Source of the DNA: Flavobacterium limnophilum
Lineage (GTDB): Bacteria; Bacteroidota; Bacteroidia; Flavobacteriales; Flavobacteriaceae
DNA length: 64,000 nucleotides
NCBI RefSeq assembly: GCF_027111315.2
Contig: NZ_CP114289.2
Location: forward strand, 2,294,001 to 2,358,000
Reading direction: 5' to 3'
Of this stretch, positions 54,673 to 64,000 are shown in pieces (the first letter of the stretch is position 1; each line of letters opens with the position of its first letter). A program made the translations under genes and the position numbers. Under the pieces are notes generated by a model. The model saw only the letters and a list, made by a program, of their open reading frames with translations, had not been told where the DNA came from and made no database searches.

Positions 54673-56373
54673 TCAATAGGAATACATTTTTATTTTAAAT
54701 ATTTTTACTTCTCCCGGTTTGATGATTGCTCCTCCTAATGCCGTTTCATCTCCATTGATTCTATGGGTTTTCATTTTGCCTTTTTCAAAAGTAATTTCAT
54801 CAATCGAAGCATAGTCATTGTACAATGCTTTATTCGATTTGGAACTGCTAACCGTTACCTGAATTCCGCCAACACCACCTGCAACCAAAAATTCATTGTT
54901 GCTTAATTTTATTACTATCAGTCCTGCTGGACTTTTATCATCCTCACCTTCTATTCCAAATCTTCCACCAGTCTTTTTAAAAAGTCCTGCCGAGGAAAAT
55001 CTTGACACATAAATATCATAATCTCCCATTCCAACAGTTGCTTCGGTATTCCCCTCTCCCAGATACAAAGCCGTCATGTTGTCAGTTCCCCTGTTTTTTA
55101 TTATTTCCGGTGCAATATTCTTCAAACAACCATAAACATTTTTAAGGGAAACATCTTTTAAATCTGCCGTGTTAAAAATACCATGCCCGTCAATACCAAA
55201 TGGAGCATAACCTAAAGCATCATATTTACCAAAGGCATACAATGCCCTTGCCGAACTGGCCAATCCCGTTGTAGTCTCAGGGATAAAAAGTGGATTTCCG
55301 GATAATGAAAACTCCTGACATACCCAGTCAAACTCTTCCACTGCATAAATATCCGCCGCTATTAAATCGATAGCCGGAGCGGCAGCTCTCCAGACATCAA
55401 GAACCTGGGGCAATGGTCCTCCTGATGGATATCTACCCGGATTAGTTGATTTTGGCTGTTTGATCCATCCATTTGCAAACATGGGCAATGCATATTCCTG
55501 TTTTCCTTTTTGCGCAATTTCTCCAGTGTATTTGGCCAAATTCCAGGCCATAAATAATTCTTCCGTATAGAAACTATAATTTGTTTTCCATTCTTCTCCT
55601 TTATATTTCTCTCCTTTTCCAAAAACCTCTTCCCATGTTCCAGTCATTTTACTGCCGTTGGCTTCCCAAGTTTTCAATAATCCAGGGTATAAGGTGCTTT
55701 TATTTTTACCCAAATAATCCATCAATTCCTTTGGAACTTGTGATGTAAAAGCCTTAGTGGCCGTTTCGCTATAATCTCTTGGAGATCCCAGTATCCCTAC
55801 TTCATTTTGCACCTGAACCATAATCACGGTTTGATTTTTGCCGTCCACTTTTTTGACATAATTCATTAATTCAGAAAAGGCTTTGGCATCAGCTTTAAGC
55901 GTATTGTTGCCAAAGGCTGAAAGTGTATTCAACAACCTTCCGCCTTGAGATTCCATCAGTGGATATTTTGCAGTATTCCCCTTTATCCATTCTGGAACAT
56001 AAGTGGATTTGGCATTTTTCCAGCTTCCAAACCATATCAAGACCAACTTTAGATTCTCTTTTCTGGCACCGGTAATCATGCTGTCGACAAGCGTGAAATC
56101 AAATTTACCCTCTACAGGCTCTATAAGTTCCCAAGAAACAGGGGCAATAACCGTGTTCAAATTATTTTGTTTCAAATTGCGCCATATGGGTCTCATATAA
56201 TGCGTGCTTCCTGCACTGGAATTGTGCAATTCCCCGGAAAACATCAAGAAAGGTTTGCCATCCACTATCAATTCCGTTTTTCCGCCGACTTTTTCAAGTC
56301 GAGGCAAACCGTTTTTTTGAGAATTGGCAGAAGTCATGATGAATAATGCCATTAAAAGAAGTATTTGTTTCAT
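54673..56373 (-). CDS. GH35/DUF5597-type beta-galactosidase-like enzyme
   Basis: I chose ATG 56373, which begins a clear signal peptide (MKQILLLMALFIMTSANSQ), over the farther start at 56451 that adds 26 residues without signal character. The product is 566 residues. A TIM-barrel glycosidase has the acid/base in VQVQNEVGI (about 192) and nucleophile in FIPETTTG (about 365), and DUF5597 follows. This group relates to GH35/GH42 beta-galactosidases. It stands between the TIM-barrel isomerase and GH2 genes of one leftward run. Confidence 0.85.
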   Translation of the reverse strand: MKQILLLMALFIMTSANSQKNGLPRLEKVGGKTELIVDGKPFLMFSGELHNSSAGSTHYMRPIWRNLKQNNLNTVIAPVSWELIEPVEGKFDFTLVDSMITGARKENLKLVLIWFGSWKNAKSTYVPEWIKGNTAKYPLMESQGGRLLNTLSAFGNNTLKADAKAFSELMNYVKKVDGKNQTVIMVQVQNEVGILGSPRDYSETATKAFTSQVPKELMDYLGKNKSTLYPGLLKTWEANGSKMTGTWEEVFGKGEKYKGEEWKTNYSFYTEELFMAWNLAKYTGEIAQKGKQEYALPMFANGWIKQPKSTNPGRYPSGGPLPQVLDVWRAAAPAIDLIAADIYAVEEFDWVCQEFSLSGNPLFIPETTTGLASSARALYAFGKYDALGYAPFGIDGHGIFNTADLKDVSLKNVYGCLKNIAPEIIKNRGTDNMTALYLGEGNTEATVGMGDYDIYVSRFSSAGLFKKTGGRFGIEGEDDKSPAGLIVIKLSNNEFLVAGGVGGIQVTVSSSKSNKALYNDYASIDEITFEKGKMKTHRINGDETALGGAIIKPGEVKIFKIKMYSY

Positions 56374-56477
56374 TTGTGTATATTTTATTTTCATTGGAGT
56401 TCGATGATTATTCAATTGCTTGCGCAAACTTGTTGTTAATGGCAGTTTCATAATAAATTGATTTTAAGTAATCTTGA

Positions 56478-57323
56478 TTAAATATGTTTTTTTAAAAATT
56501 CAGCACTCAACTGAAAAGACTTTACAGGTGAGTTGTCTATCCAATTTCTATGTGTTTCCAAAATAATGGCTTTCACTCCATTTTTTTTGGCTGCTTCAAT
56601 CAATGCTTTCAGGTTTATGTTTCCATAGCCCAATTCCATTCCGTCCGATTTCACTATTGATCCTTTACTGCCTTTTACTCTGGATCCCCGATCATTAATG
56701 TGATACAATTTCATCCTTTCTCCAAGAGTTTCCATTAAGGCAACAGCATCGCAACCAGCTTCGATAGCCCAATAGGAATCAAATTCAAAATTCACATATT
56801 GCGGATCCGTCTTTTCCAGCAACAACTGATATGCCGTCTCCCCTGATTCTACCTTACGAAACTCACAATTGTGATTGTGGTACAGGAGTTGTATACCACC
56901 GGCATTCAACAGTTTCCCTGCCTGGTTTAATTTGTTGGCCAAATCCGTCACCGCCTTTTGGCTGGAATAATCATGGCGAAACATTCCCGTAACAACAATA
57001 TAATCGGTTTTATAAGTTCTAGCTTCTTCAATTATTTCAAGAGGGTCTTTCAAAATACTTCCCAAATCCTCGTGAATGGCCACTACTTTTAAACCCGATT
57101 CCGCAATCAACTTTTTCCAGTCAAGTCGCCCGCTGAATCCAATTGGCATACCCGCAAGTTTGGTCAAAAGAGGAACAATCAAAGGCATTTTTTTTATCAT
57201 GAAACCATTCAGTTCTATCCCTTCGTACCCAGATTCTTTAACTGCCTGCAATGTTTCCCTTGCTTTTTTTTCACTGCCCAACGCAGTCCGAAGTTGAAAT
57301 TGTTGGATTGCTTGAATTGCCAT
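56478..57323 (-). CDS. Sugar phosphate isomerase/epimerase-like TIM-barrel protein
   Basis: A 281-residue AP-endonuclease-2-type TIM barrel with ESGYEGIELNGF, LLYHNHNCEFRK, VNFEFDSYWAIEAG, LYHINDRG and IILETHRNW. These histidines, glutamates and aspartates form the usual metal site. There is no signal peptide, so it is cytoplasmic. Members act on sugars or inositols as isomerase, epimerase or dehydratase; the substrate is unknown. It is 19 bases after the rhamnosidase gene. Confidence 0.85.
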   Translation of the reverse strand: MAIQAIQQFQLRTALGSEKKARETLQAVKESGYEGIELNGFMIKKMPLIVPLLTKLAGMPIGFSGRLDWKKLIAESGLKVVAIHEDLGSILKDPLEIIEEARTYKTDYIVVTGMFRHDYSSQKAVTDLANKLNQAGKLLNAGGIQLLYHNHNCEFRKVESGETAYQLLLEKTDPQYVNFEFDSYWAIEAGCDAVALMETLGERMKLYHINDRGSRVKGSKGSIVKSDGMELGYGNINLKALIEAAKKNGVKAIILETHRNWIDNSPVKSFQLSAEFLKKHI

Positions 57324-57342
57324 CTTTTTTATATACTTTAGC

Positions 57343-60300
57343 TTACAATTTTATTTCAAACTCATGTGAACCAGAACCTATCTCCATCGTAGCATTGTTG
57401 GATGAAGGATTGTTTTCCAATGTACTTCCATTCTTTAAACCAATAATATGGGCATTTGCAGGCAATACTATTTTAGCTGTAGTATTGGCAGGTACTTTGA
57501 CTTTTAGTACTGCTTTATTATCTGGAAGAATGTTCCATTCAGATGAAATTTCACCATATACTGACTGGTATTTTCCTTTTGCCTGGGTAATCTTTCCAGA
57601 TTTGTCAAATACGGGACTGATGATAATTTTCTTGAATCCAGCTGCGTTCGGGTCTGCATTAATACCTGCCATTGCACGATAAATCCATTCCACAACAGAT
57701 CCAAAAGCATAATGATTATAGGAATTCATGGACGCTTCCACTTTATCACTATCCCAACGTTCCCACCAAGTAGTTGCTCCATTCTTGATCATGTACCCCC
57801 AAGATGGATAGGTTTCATTGAGCAACAATCGGTAAGCCACATCTGCTCTTCCATTTTCAGACAATGCAAAGAGCAAATAAGGAGTTCCCAAAAATCCTGT
57901 GGACAAATGCCAATTACGTTCTTCAATTGCTTTTACCAATTTGTCCGTTACAGTTGCTTTTAGGGCATCGGGAACCATTCCGGAATGCAAGGCAATAACA
58001 TAGGAAGTTTGGCTTCCAGATCCCACTTTCCCATCTGGAGCTATAAATTCTTTTTGAAATGCCGCTTTTATTTTGTCTCTTAAGTCCAAATATTTTTTTG
58101 TTTCTTCCTCTTTCCCTATTGCAGTTGCCATCTGGGACATCATATTGGCTGTCATGGCCCAAAGACCTGTGCTAATTAAATTATTCTGCGTGGTTGGATC
58201 TGGAGCGAGCCAATCTCCCAAGTATCCTCCGGGACGGATATAATTTTTACTCATCGCCGCTACATAGTCCATATAACGAACCATGGCTGGCCAATTTTCG
58301 TAAATAACAGTCTTGTCTCCATACTGCATCCAAGATCCCCAAGGAACAACCACTCCGGCATCTTCCCAGCCTGGCGAGCCATTTTTTCTGTTATTTTTGG
58401 GTACAGCTGGTGCCGTGTTTGTAAATCCACCATCCACGGTTTGTTCGTCTTTGATATCTTTCATCCACTTATGCGTGAAAGCTGCAATATCATAGTTATA
58501 GGTTCCTGTTCTCCAAAAAACCTGGCCATCTCCCGTGTATCCCATTCTTTCATCTCGCTGAGGGCAGTCGGTTGGTACGCTAATAAAATTGCCACGTTGT
58601 CCCCAAATTCCAAGTGAATACATATCGTTTATTAAAGTGCTTGATGTATTTACAAAACCAGTAACCTCATCCACCGAACTTATAACTTCGGCAACAATAT
58701 TTTTGTCGGTAAGTTGCCCCGGGAAACCAGATATTTCAATATATCTAAACCCATGAAAGGTAAAATGTGGGGTAAATTCTTCTTCACCTTTTCCTTTGAG
58801 CACATAGTTGTCCGTTGCAGATGCATTTCGAAGATTATCAACAAATAAACTATCTTTTGAACTTAATTTTTCAGCAAACCGCATTTTTACTTGTGTACCA
58901 GCATTTCCTTTTACCTTTAATCGTGCCCAACCTACAAGGTTTTGTCCCATATCAATAATCCATCGCTGATTTCCGGTTTTACGGATTTCAACTGGTTTTA
59001 CTATTTGGGTTACCTTGACCGTGTTATTAACCTGAGGAGAAAGGTTTTCATAATTGCCTTCCACGGCAGCAACAGCACTCCAGCCTTTGTCATTAAATCC
59101 CGGATTATTCCAGCCATTCTGTTCCAATCTGGCATCGTAAAATTCCCCTGCATATATCTCGGACATCAGAATTGGAGATGAATTTGCTTTCCAGGAATCA
59201 TCCGTTATCATTTTATCTTTTGTTCCGTCAGTATAATTTACGTGAATCTCTGCCAACAACTTGTTTGAAGTGGTACCATAAAGATCATATTCGCCATTCC
59301 AACCAAACGGGCTGCCGTACCAACCGTCTCCCAACAAAGATCCTACTGCATTCGTGCCATTCTTCAACAAAGAAGTTACATCATACACTTGGTAGGTTAA
59401 TCTCTTGTTGTAATTGGTAAATTCTGGTGTCAATACATTATTTCCAATACGCTGTCCATTAACATACATTCTGTAAGTACCCAATGCCGAAACATACAAT
59501 CGAGCCGATGCCACGGTCTTTTTTATTTTAAATTCGCTTCGCAAATAGGATGCCGACTCTGAAAGTGGTCCTGGATCCAAGCCGAATTTTGGATCATTCA
59601 ATTCTCCAACCACTTTAGGCGATTTCCAGTCGGTCTCATTATTGTTTTTAGACATCCAACTATTGCTTGAAGTTGGAAAGTTTTTGATATTGCCATTCTT
59701 TGCTTCCATTCTTAACAGAGCAGCAAAAGCAGAATAGTTCCCCGGATATGCTTTACCTGTACTTTGTGAAAACGAGGCAGTTCTTACACTTGAAACTTGC
59801 ACTTCAATTGAGTTTTCCCCTGGTTTCAAATATCCTATGAGTTCCTGACGTTCAAACGTTTGCCAAGCTTTAGTTTTTGAAACTACCCATTTTCCGTTTA
59901 CAAACAACTGATAATCACCTCGTGCCACTATCTGCAAGGTTGCCGTTTTGGGCAACTCATCAATATTCACTTTTAATCGAAAACAGGCCTTGGTTTTTGA
60001 CGGCACATCTGTTGCATCTTGATTTGCCAACCAAATCCAGCGGATATTTTCACGATCCGACTTTACTTCATTATGAGTATTCGAAATCCATTTGGCAGTC
60101 CAATCCTTGGTATTTAAAATTCCCATTTCCCAAAAAGCAGATTCTGACCACAACGAGACATTCCCCTTGTTATCCCATACCCTAACTGCCCAATAATATC
60201 TTTTTTGGGATTCCACTTTTGGTCCCGCATAAGGCATGGATACAGATTCACCACCTACAATTTTTCCACTGTTCCAAACATCACATTTATTTTCCGTTAA

Positions 60301-60555
60301 AAGCTTTGGACTTGTTGAAACAATTATCTGATAAGCTGTTTGCAAATAATTATTTTGGGTCGTGCTTAATTGCCATGATAAACTTGGATTCCAATTTCCA
60401 ATACCCACGGGGTTTACCAAATAATCACATCTGAGGTTTACGGGTACTGTTTGTTTTTCAGGAATAGAGTTATTCCCCTTTACCTGAAAAACAGCAAACA
60501 ACATCATCCAAAAGGCAAAAATGCCCAACTTAATAGTTTTCTTATTATAAATCAT
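57343..60555 (-). CDS. GH78 alpha-L-rhamnosidase
   Basis: A 1070-residue secreted enzyme of the bacterial alpha-L-rhamnosidase family. After a signal region and beta domains (YWAVRVWDNKGNVSLWSESAFWE, GTYRMYVNGQRIG) the (alpha/alpha)6 barrel carries the signature TDCPQRDERMGYTGDGQVFW (about residue 660) and GATTWWERWD (about 930). A C-terminal beta domain ends the protein. It removes terminal alpha-L-rhamnose, the clearest clue that the target glycan has rhamnose caps or a rhamnose backbone. Confidence 0.93.
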   Translation of the reverse strand: MIYNKKTIKLGIFAFWMMLFAVFQVKGNNSIPEKQTVPVNLRCDYLVNPVGIGNWNPSLSWQLSTTQNNYLQTAYQIIVSTSPKLLTENKCDVWNSGKIVGGESVSMPYAGPKVESQKRYYWAVRVWDNKGNVSLWSESAFWEMGILNTKDWTAKWISNTHNEVKSDRENIRWIWLANQDATDVPSKTKACFRLKVNIDELPKTATLQIVARGDYQLFVNGKWVVSKTKAWQTFERQELIGYLKPGENSIEVQVSSVRTASFSQSTGKAYPGNYSAFAALLRMEAKNGNIKNFPTSSNSWMSKNNNETDWKSPKVVGELNDPKFGLDPGPLSESASYLRSEFKIKKTVASARLYVSALGTYRMYVNGQRIGNNVLTPEFTNYNKRLTYQVYDVTSLLKNGTNAVGSLLGDGWYGSPFGWNGEYDLYGTTSNKLLAEIHVNYTDGTKDKMITDDSWKANSSPILMSEIYAGEFYDARLEQNGWNNPGFNDKGWSAVAAVEGNYENLSPQVNNTVKVTQIVKPVEIRKTGNQRWIIDMGQNLVGWARLKVKGNAGTQVKMRFAEKLSSKDSLFVDNLRNASATDNYVLKGKGEEEFTPHFTFHGFRYIEISGFPGQLTDKNIVAEVISSVDEVTGFVNTSSTLINDMYSLGIWGQRGNFISVPTDCPQRDERMGYTGDGQVFWRTGTYNYDIAAFTHKWMKDIKDEQTVDGGFTNTAPAVPKNNRKNGSPGWEDAGVVVPWGSWMQYGDKTVIYENWPAMVRYMDYVAAMSKNYIRPGGYLGDWLAPDPTTQNNLISTGLWAMTANMMSQMATAIGKEEETKKYLDLRDKIKAAFQKEFIAPDGKVGSGSQTSYVIALHSGMVPDALKATVTDKLVKAIEERNWHLSTGFLGTPYLLFALSENGRADVAYRLLLNETYPSWGYMIKNGATTWWERWDSDKVEASMNSYNHYAFGSVVEWIYRAMAGINADPNAAGFKKIIISPVFDKSGKITQAKGKYQSVYGEISSEWNILPDNKAVLKVKVPANTTAKIVLPANAHIIGLKNGSTLENNPSSNNATMEIGSGSHEFEIKL

Positions 60556-60589
60556 AGTTCAATTATTTTAAAAACATCTAAAGAAAATT

Positions 60590-62866
60590 CTATTTCTTCC
60601 AAACAAAACTTGCCTGCATTACCTCCTCTGAATTGGTGCCGATATAAACGTTAAACTTTCCTGACTCCCAATCCCATTTCAATTGGCTGTTGTAAAATTT
60701 CAAATCTTCGGGTGTAAGTACAAAAGTCAATTCCTTAGTTTCTCCAGGTGATAAAAATACTTTTTGAAACATTTTAAGTTCTTTTACAGGACGTGTAACC
60801 GATGCCACCGGGTCGTTTAGGTAAAGTTGTACCGTTTCTTCTCCTGCATATTTACCACTATTGGTAATCTTGATAGTAGCTTTCAGTGTTTTATTATTTC
60901 CTGTAAGCAATTCATCACTCAATACTATTTTATCATAAGTAAACGTGGTGTAACTCAACCCAAACCCAAAAGGATATAGAGGAGTGTTTTTCATGTCAAG
61001 GTAATTAGAAACAAAGTTTTCTTTCTTCCCCTCGGTATATGGTCGTCCCGTATTTTTATGATTGTAATAAATTGGAATCTGACCAACAGAACGTGGAAAT
61101 GTCATGGTCAATTTCCCTGAAGGATTATAGTTTCCAAATAACACATCGGCTAAAGCATTTCCTGCTTCATTACCCAAACGCCAGGTCTCCAATACTGCAT
61201 CTGCATAAGGCAGATCCTCTTCAATAGTCAATGGACGTCCATTAACCAAAACCAGAACTACAGGTTTGCCTGTTGCTTTCAAAGCTTTCAAAAGTTTTCT
61301 CTGGCATTCCGGCAATGAAATATCGGCAAAGCTTTTTGCTTCACCAGACATTGTTTTCGATTCTCCAAGAACCGCAACAATAACATCCGATTTTTTGGCA
61401 ACTTCAAGAGCCTCGGTTTCCATTTTTTGTTGCTCCTCTTCGTTATAATAGCTGCGTGTTTTTTTTATAAAAACTGGATTGTCCGTATTGAAACTTCCTG
61501 CACTAAACACTACATTAGAATTTTGTTTCTTTATGCCATCTAAAAATGAAACAACAGTGTTGGTTTCTCCTGCAAAAGCCCACATACTTGACATTTCTGC
61601 CTGATCATTAGCCCAAGGTCCAATAAGTGCAATCTTGGTGTCTTTCTTCAAGGGCAAAGTCATGTTTTCGTTTTTTAGAAGCACTATTGACTTGAGTGCC
61701 GCTTCTTTTGCAACCTGAATATTTTCTTTGGTCAAAAAAGACTTTTCCGCTTTTTCAAGGCTGAAATTACGATACGGATTTTCAAAAAGCCCCAATTTAT
61801 ATTTTGCTTCCAAAACTCTTCGGCAGGCAACATCAACTTGTGCCAAAGTAATCTTCTTTTCTTTTAATAATTCCGGTATGGCCGCTCTCATACTTTCACT
61901 TGCCATATCCATATCGACCCCGGCATTGAGTGCCATTTCTGCAGCCTGCTTATAATCTTCTGCTACCCCATGGGCAATCATTTCCTGAATGGCGTTAAAA
62001 TCAGTAACCACCAAACCTTTAAAACCCCATTGCTTGCGCAATAAATCCGTCAACAACCATTTATTTCCAGTAGCAGGAATACCATCAATTTCATTGAATG
62101 AAGTCATTATACTTCCTGCACCGGCATCAATGGCGGCTTTGTATGGCGGAAGATAATTCTGGTACATAGTCAAACGACTCATATCGGTTGTATTATAATC
62201 TCTTCCAGCTTCGGCAGCTCCATACATTCCAAAATGTTTTACGCAAGCCATCAGGGAAGTTTCATTTCGAAGACTGGTTCCCTGATATCCTTTTACCATG
62301 GCAGCTCCAACCAATCCCCCCAGATAAGGGTCTTCTCCTGCTCCTTCCATCACCCTGCCCCAACGAGGATCTCTAGTAATATCAACCATTGGAGAATATG
62401 TCCAGTTGTAACCAGCGGCAGAGGCTTCAGTGGCCGCTACTCGGGCAGTTTGCTCAACAAGAGTTGTGTCCCATGAACAGGCAAGGCCAAGTGGAATAGG
62501 AAAAATTGTTTTGTACCCGTGAATGATATCCAGCCCATTTAGAAACGGAATTTTCAGGCGGGTACTATCGGCAAGAATTACTCTGGAATGGACTGATTTC
62601 GGCGCTCCTAAAATGGCATACACATTCCCTGCTGAACCCTCCTTCAATTTTTCAAATGTATTCTTGGTTGCAAAAGGACCTGTCCTGGAAACCGGGGTAA
62701 CCAGGTTCATCTGTCCGAGTTTTTCCTCCAGCGTCATTTTTTTCATCAATGCCGTGATAAAAGCATCCATTTTCTTGTCATCACTGTTCTGGCTCTGTGC
62801 AGAAACAGTGCAGAACAGCAGAGTAAAAAGAAGACATATACTGTAAAATTGTGTGTTTTTCATCAT
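60590..62866 (-). CDS. bglX: GH3 beta-glycosidase (BglX-like)
   Basis: A 758-residue GH3 enzyme with signal peptide (...FCTVSAQSQ). The N-terminal barrel has the substrate motif CVKHFGMYGAAEAGRDYN and nucleophile in LVVTDFNAI (about residue 290). An alpha/beta sandwich (AVLGESKTMSGEA) and a C-terminal FN3-like domain (SVTRPVKELKMFQKVFL) follow. BglX-type enzymes cut beta-glucosides or beta-xylosides. It lies 9 bases after the GH2 gene at the right edge. Confidence 0.9.
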   Translation of the reverse strand: MMKNTQFYSICLLFTLLFCTVSAQSQNSDDKKMDAFITALMKKMTLEEKLGQMNLVTPVSRTGPFATKNTFEKLKEGSAGNVYAILGAPKSVHSRVILADSTRLKIPFLNGLDIIHGYKTIFPIPLGLACSWDTTLVEQTARVAATEASAAGYNWTYSPMVDITRDPRWGRVMEGAGEDPYLGGLVGAAMVKGYQGTSLRNETSLMACVKHFGMYGAAEAGRDYNTTDMSRLTMYQNYLPPYKAAIDAGAGSIMTSFNEIDGIPATGNKWLLTDLLRKQWGFKGLVVTDFNAIQEMIAHGVAEDYKQAAEMALNAGVDMDMASESMRAAIPELLKEKKITLAQVDVACRRVLEAKYKLGLFENPYRNFSLEKAEKSFLTKENIQVAKEAALKSIVLLKNENMTLPLKKDTKIALIGPWANDQAEMSSMWAFAGETNTVVSFLDGIKKQNSNVVFSAGSFNTDNPVFIKKTRSYYNEEEQQKMETEALEVAKKSDVIVAVLGESKTMSGEAKSFADISLPECQRKLLKALKATGKPVVLVLVNGRPLTIEEDLPYADAVLETWRLGNEAGNALADVLFGNYNPSGKLTMTFPRSVGQIPIYYNHKNTGRPYTEGKKENFVSNYLDMKNTPLYPFGFGLSYTTFTYDKIVLSDELLTGNNKTLKATIKITNSGKYAGEETVQLYLNDPVASVTRPVKELKMFQKVFLSPGETKELTFVLTPEDLKFYNSQLKWDWESGKFNVYIGTNSEEVMQASFVWKK

Positions 62867-62875
62867 TATGCTTAA

Positions 62876-64000
62876 TTAAAGTCTGGTTACCTTGATACCA
62901 CTTATGATTGGCTGCCCGATTATTGGCGTAAAATCAACTCGAATTCCTTTGCCGTTCTTGACTTCGACGGTATAGGTTTTAATAGAAGCCGTAAGTGAAC
63001 CCGAAAGTTCAAACAAATCAAGTGCAGAAAGAACTTCCTGATTATTTATGCCTACATTAAACTCCCTTTTACCTGCAGTACCTTCCTGCGATTCGCAAAA
63101 TTGTAAATCAATTTCGTAACGGCCGTCGGGAACGTCGAATTTATAAGCTTCCATTCCCAATCTAGCTGTTTGGTAGAGTGGATCGATAGTGGTAGCCTTA
63201 ATATTGTGAGGAGCATTCAGATTTGTTTTTTTAGTCAAATCCACTCCAATATGCCCCCAACTTCCTTCACGATACGCTTGATCCGGCTGGTAAATCACAC
63301 GGTTATCGGGATCGGTAAAGAAACATTTTGAACCTGCATTTACGGCTATGACCAATTCCTTGTCCTTGCTGGTACGCAGGTCATAAGGCTGAACTTTAAA
63401 ATTCACCGTAAAAACATCTTTCTGTTTTTCCGAAATTAATTCCAATATGTTTTTTCCGTCTTCAAAAGGAACTTCATATACCGCGGTATAATCAACAACT
63501 TTTTGCTTTCCAATCGATTTACCATTGACAAACAACTCCACTTCCGGCAAATTAGAAAACACCTTAACCTGTTGTTTTGCGAAATTTTCGTTCATTGAAG
63601 CAGCAGTTCCTATACGATCTGCCCAATCTCTTGATGCAATATAAAGCACCGGTTTTTTGGTGAGTGCTGCTTGCAGGAAATAATAAACATCTTTGGGCTG
63701 GCGATTGTATTGAACGATGCCCTTGTTGTTGATTCCCGGCATGGACTCTCCTCGTTTTGACACTCCAAAGTCTATAAAATTCCATATTGATGAACCAATC
63801 ACAAATGGCCTCGCAAGAATTTGTTTCAAATAAGAAGCATGAAATAGCTGCTGGTATTCCATACTGAAATCATAGCTTTCCGGGCTTAGACTATGAAGTC
63901 TTGTATCAGACCCACTACCATACTCACTTATTATCAAAGGACGGTTTGGATATTTAGCATTTTCTTCATCCAAAAATTTTCCAAAATCGGCCAGTGTTGC
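62876..64000 (-). CDS. GH2 glycosidase, C-terminal part only (cut by window edge)
   Basis: The frame is open to the last base, so the 5' part lies outside. Seen are the nucleophile region LIISEYGSGSDTRL, the barrel end IGSSIWNFIDFG and GINNKGIVQYNRQPKDVYYF, and a C-terminal malectin-like domain (RVIYQPDQAYREGSWGHIG, FDVPDGRYEIDLQFCE). It aligns along its whole visible length with the GH2 at 51850-54564, so the two are paralogues. It is the first gene of the leftward run visible in the window. Confidence 0.88.
   Translation of the reverse strand, partial: ATLADFGKFLDEENAKYPNRPLIISEYGSGSDTRLHSLSPESYDFSMEYQQLFHASYLKQILARPFVIGSSIWNFIDFGVSKRGESMPGINNKGIVQYNRQPKDVYYFLQAALTKKPVLYIASRDWADRIGTAASMNENFAKQQVKVFSNLPEVELFVNGKSIGKQKVVDYTAVYEVPFEDGKNILELISEKQKDVFTVNFKVQPYDLRTSKDKELVIAVNAGSKCFFTDPDNRVIYQPDQAYREGSWGHIGVDLTKKTNLNAPHNIKATTIDPLYQTARLGMEAYKFDVPDGRYEIDLQFCESQEGTAGKREFNVGINNQEVLSALDLFELSGSLTASIKTYTVEVKNGKGIRVDFTPIIGQPIISGIKVTRL

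Noticed and set aside
1..64000. CRISPR array, tRNA or rRNA genes, IS transposases
   Set aside because: No regularly spaced short repeats, no tRNA cloverleaf ending in CCA, no rRNA core sequence and no transposase motif were recognised on either strand.

Overview
The window looks like a low-GC Bacteroidota chromosome, most likely Flavobacterium or a close relative. The basis is the CTnDOT-type tra gene set, the TTG/TAnnTTTG promoter pattern, DUF1896/DUF3945/DUF4134/DUF4141 proteins, and a long glycan-degradation gene run. All assignments come from reading the sequence and recalling family signatures; no database search was run.

Region 1 (1 to about 37.2 kb) is most of an integrative and conjugative element (ICE). 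Left to right: the 3' part of rteC, a class V aminotransferase, a helix-turn-helix protein, a DUF3945 protein, topoisomerase III, a histone H1-like peptide, the mob module (mobA-mobB-mobC, leftward) with a hairpin-rich candidate oriT, and ParA/DUF3408/TraD. The type IV secretion genes traE-F-G-I-J-K-L-M-N follow, then a leftward PRTRC-type cluster (E, C, an unknown gene, B, ThiF) with DUF932 and ssb. No integrase is seen, so the left end lies outside the window. Two AT-rich cargo islands interrupt this backbone. Island A (about 7.4-11.7 kb) has replaced the end of a DUF1896 gene and carries a SIR2-HerA defence pair plus two unrecognised genes. Island B (about 18.3-22.3 kb) sits between traD and traE. 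It carries an XRE regulator with an ImmA/IrrE metallopeptidase, divergent from a three-gene operon of triple ubiquitin-like protein, E1-like ThiF protein and DUF6527 protein. The two arms share a promoter region whose 12-bp operator-like repeats overlap both -33 elements. This suggests a peptidase-controlled (CapH/CapP-like) ubiquitin-like system and is the most interesting object here.

Region 2 (about 37.2-41.1 kb) is a scarred boundary. It holds a 5'-truncated, frameshifted second copy of the class V aminotransferase fused back-to-back to the last 47 codons of an Asp/Glu-racemase-like gene. Three GNAT acetyltransferases, a frameshifted ACT-domain gene and an internally deleted GNAT remnant follow.

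Region 3 (about 41.2-64.0 kb) is a leftward glycan-utilisation run. It begins (in transcription order) with a GH2 enzyme cut by the window edge. Next come GH3, GH78 alpha-L-rhamnosidase, a TIM-barrel sugar isomerase-like protein, a DUF5597/GH35-like beta-galactosidase, two GH2 enzymes, a GH43 with discoidin and FN3 domains, an esterase-like alpha/beta hydrolase, two SDR oxidoreductases, mannonate dehydratase (uxuA), uronate isomerase (uxaC) and a GntR regulator. The set fits breakdown of a rhamnose- and uronic-acid-containing, galactose/arabinose/xylose-decorated glycan (for example arabinogalactan, rhamnogalacturonan or ulvan side structures), feeding hexuronate to 2-keto-3-deoxygluconate. 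No SusC/SusD pair, polysaccharide lyase or sulfatase is in the window, so the substrate stays open.

No rRNA, tRNA, CRISPR array or insertion-sequence transposase was found.
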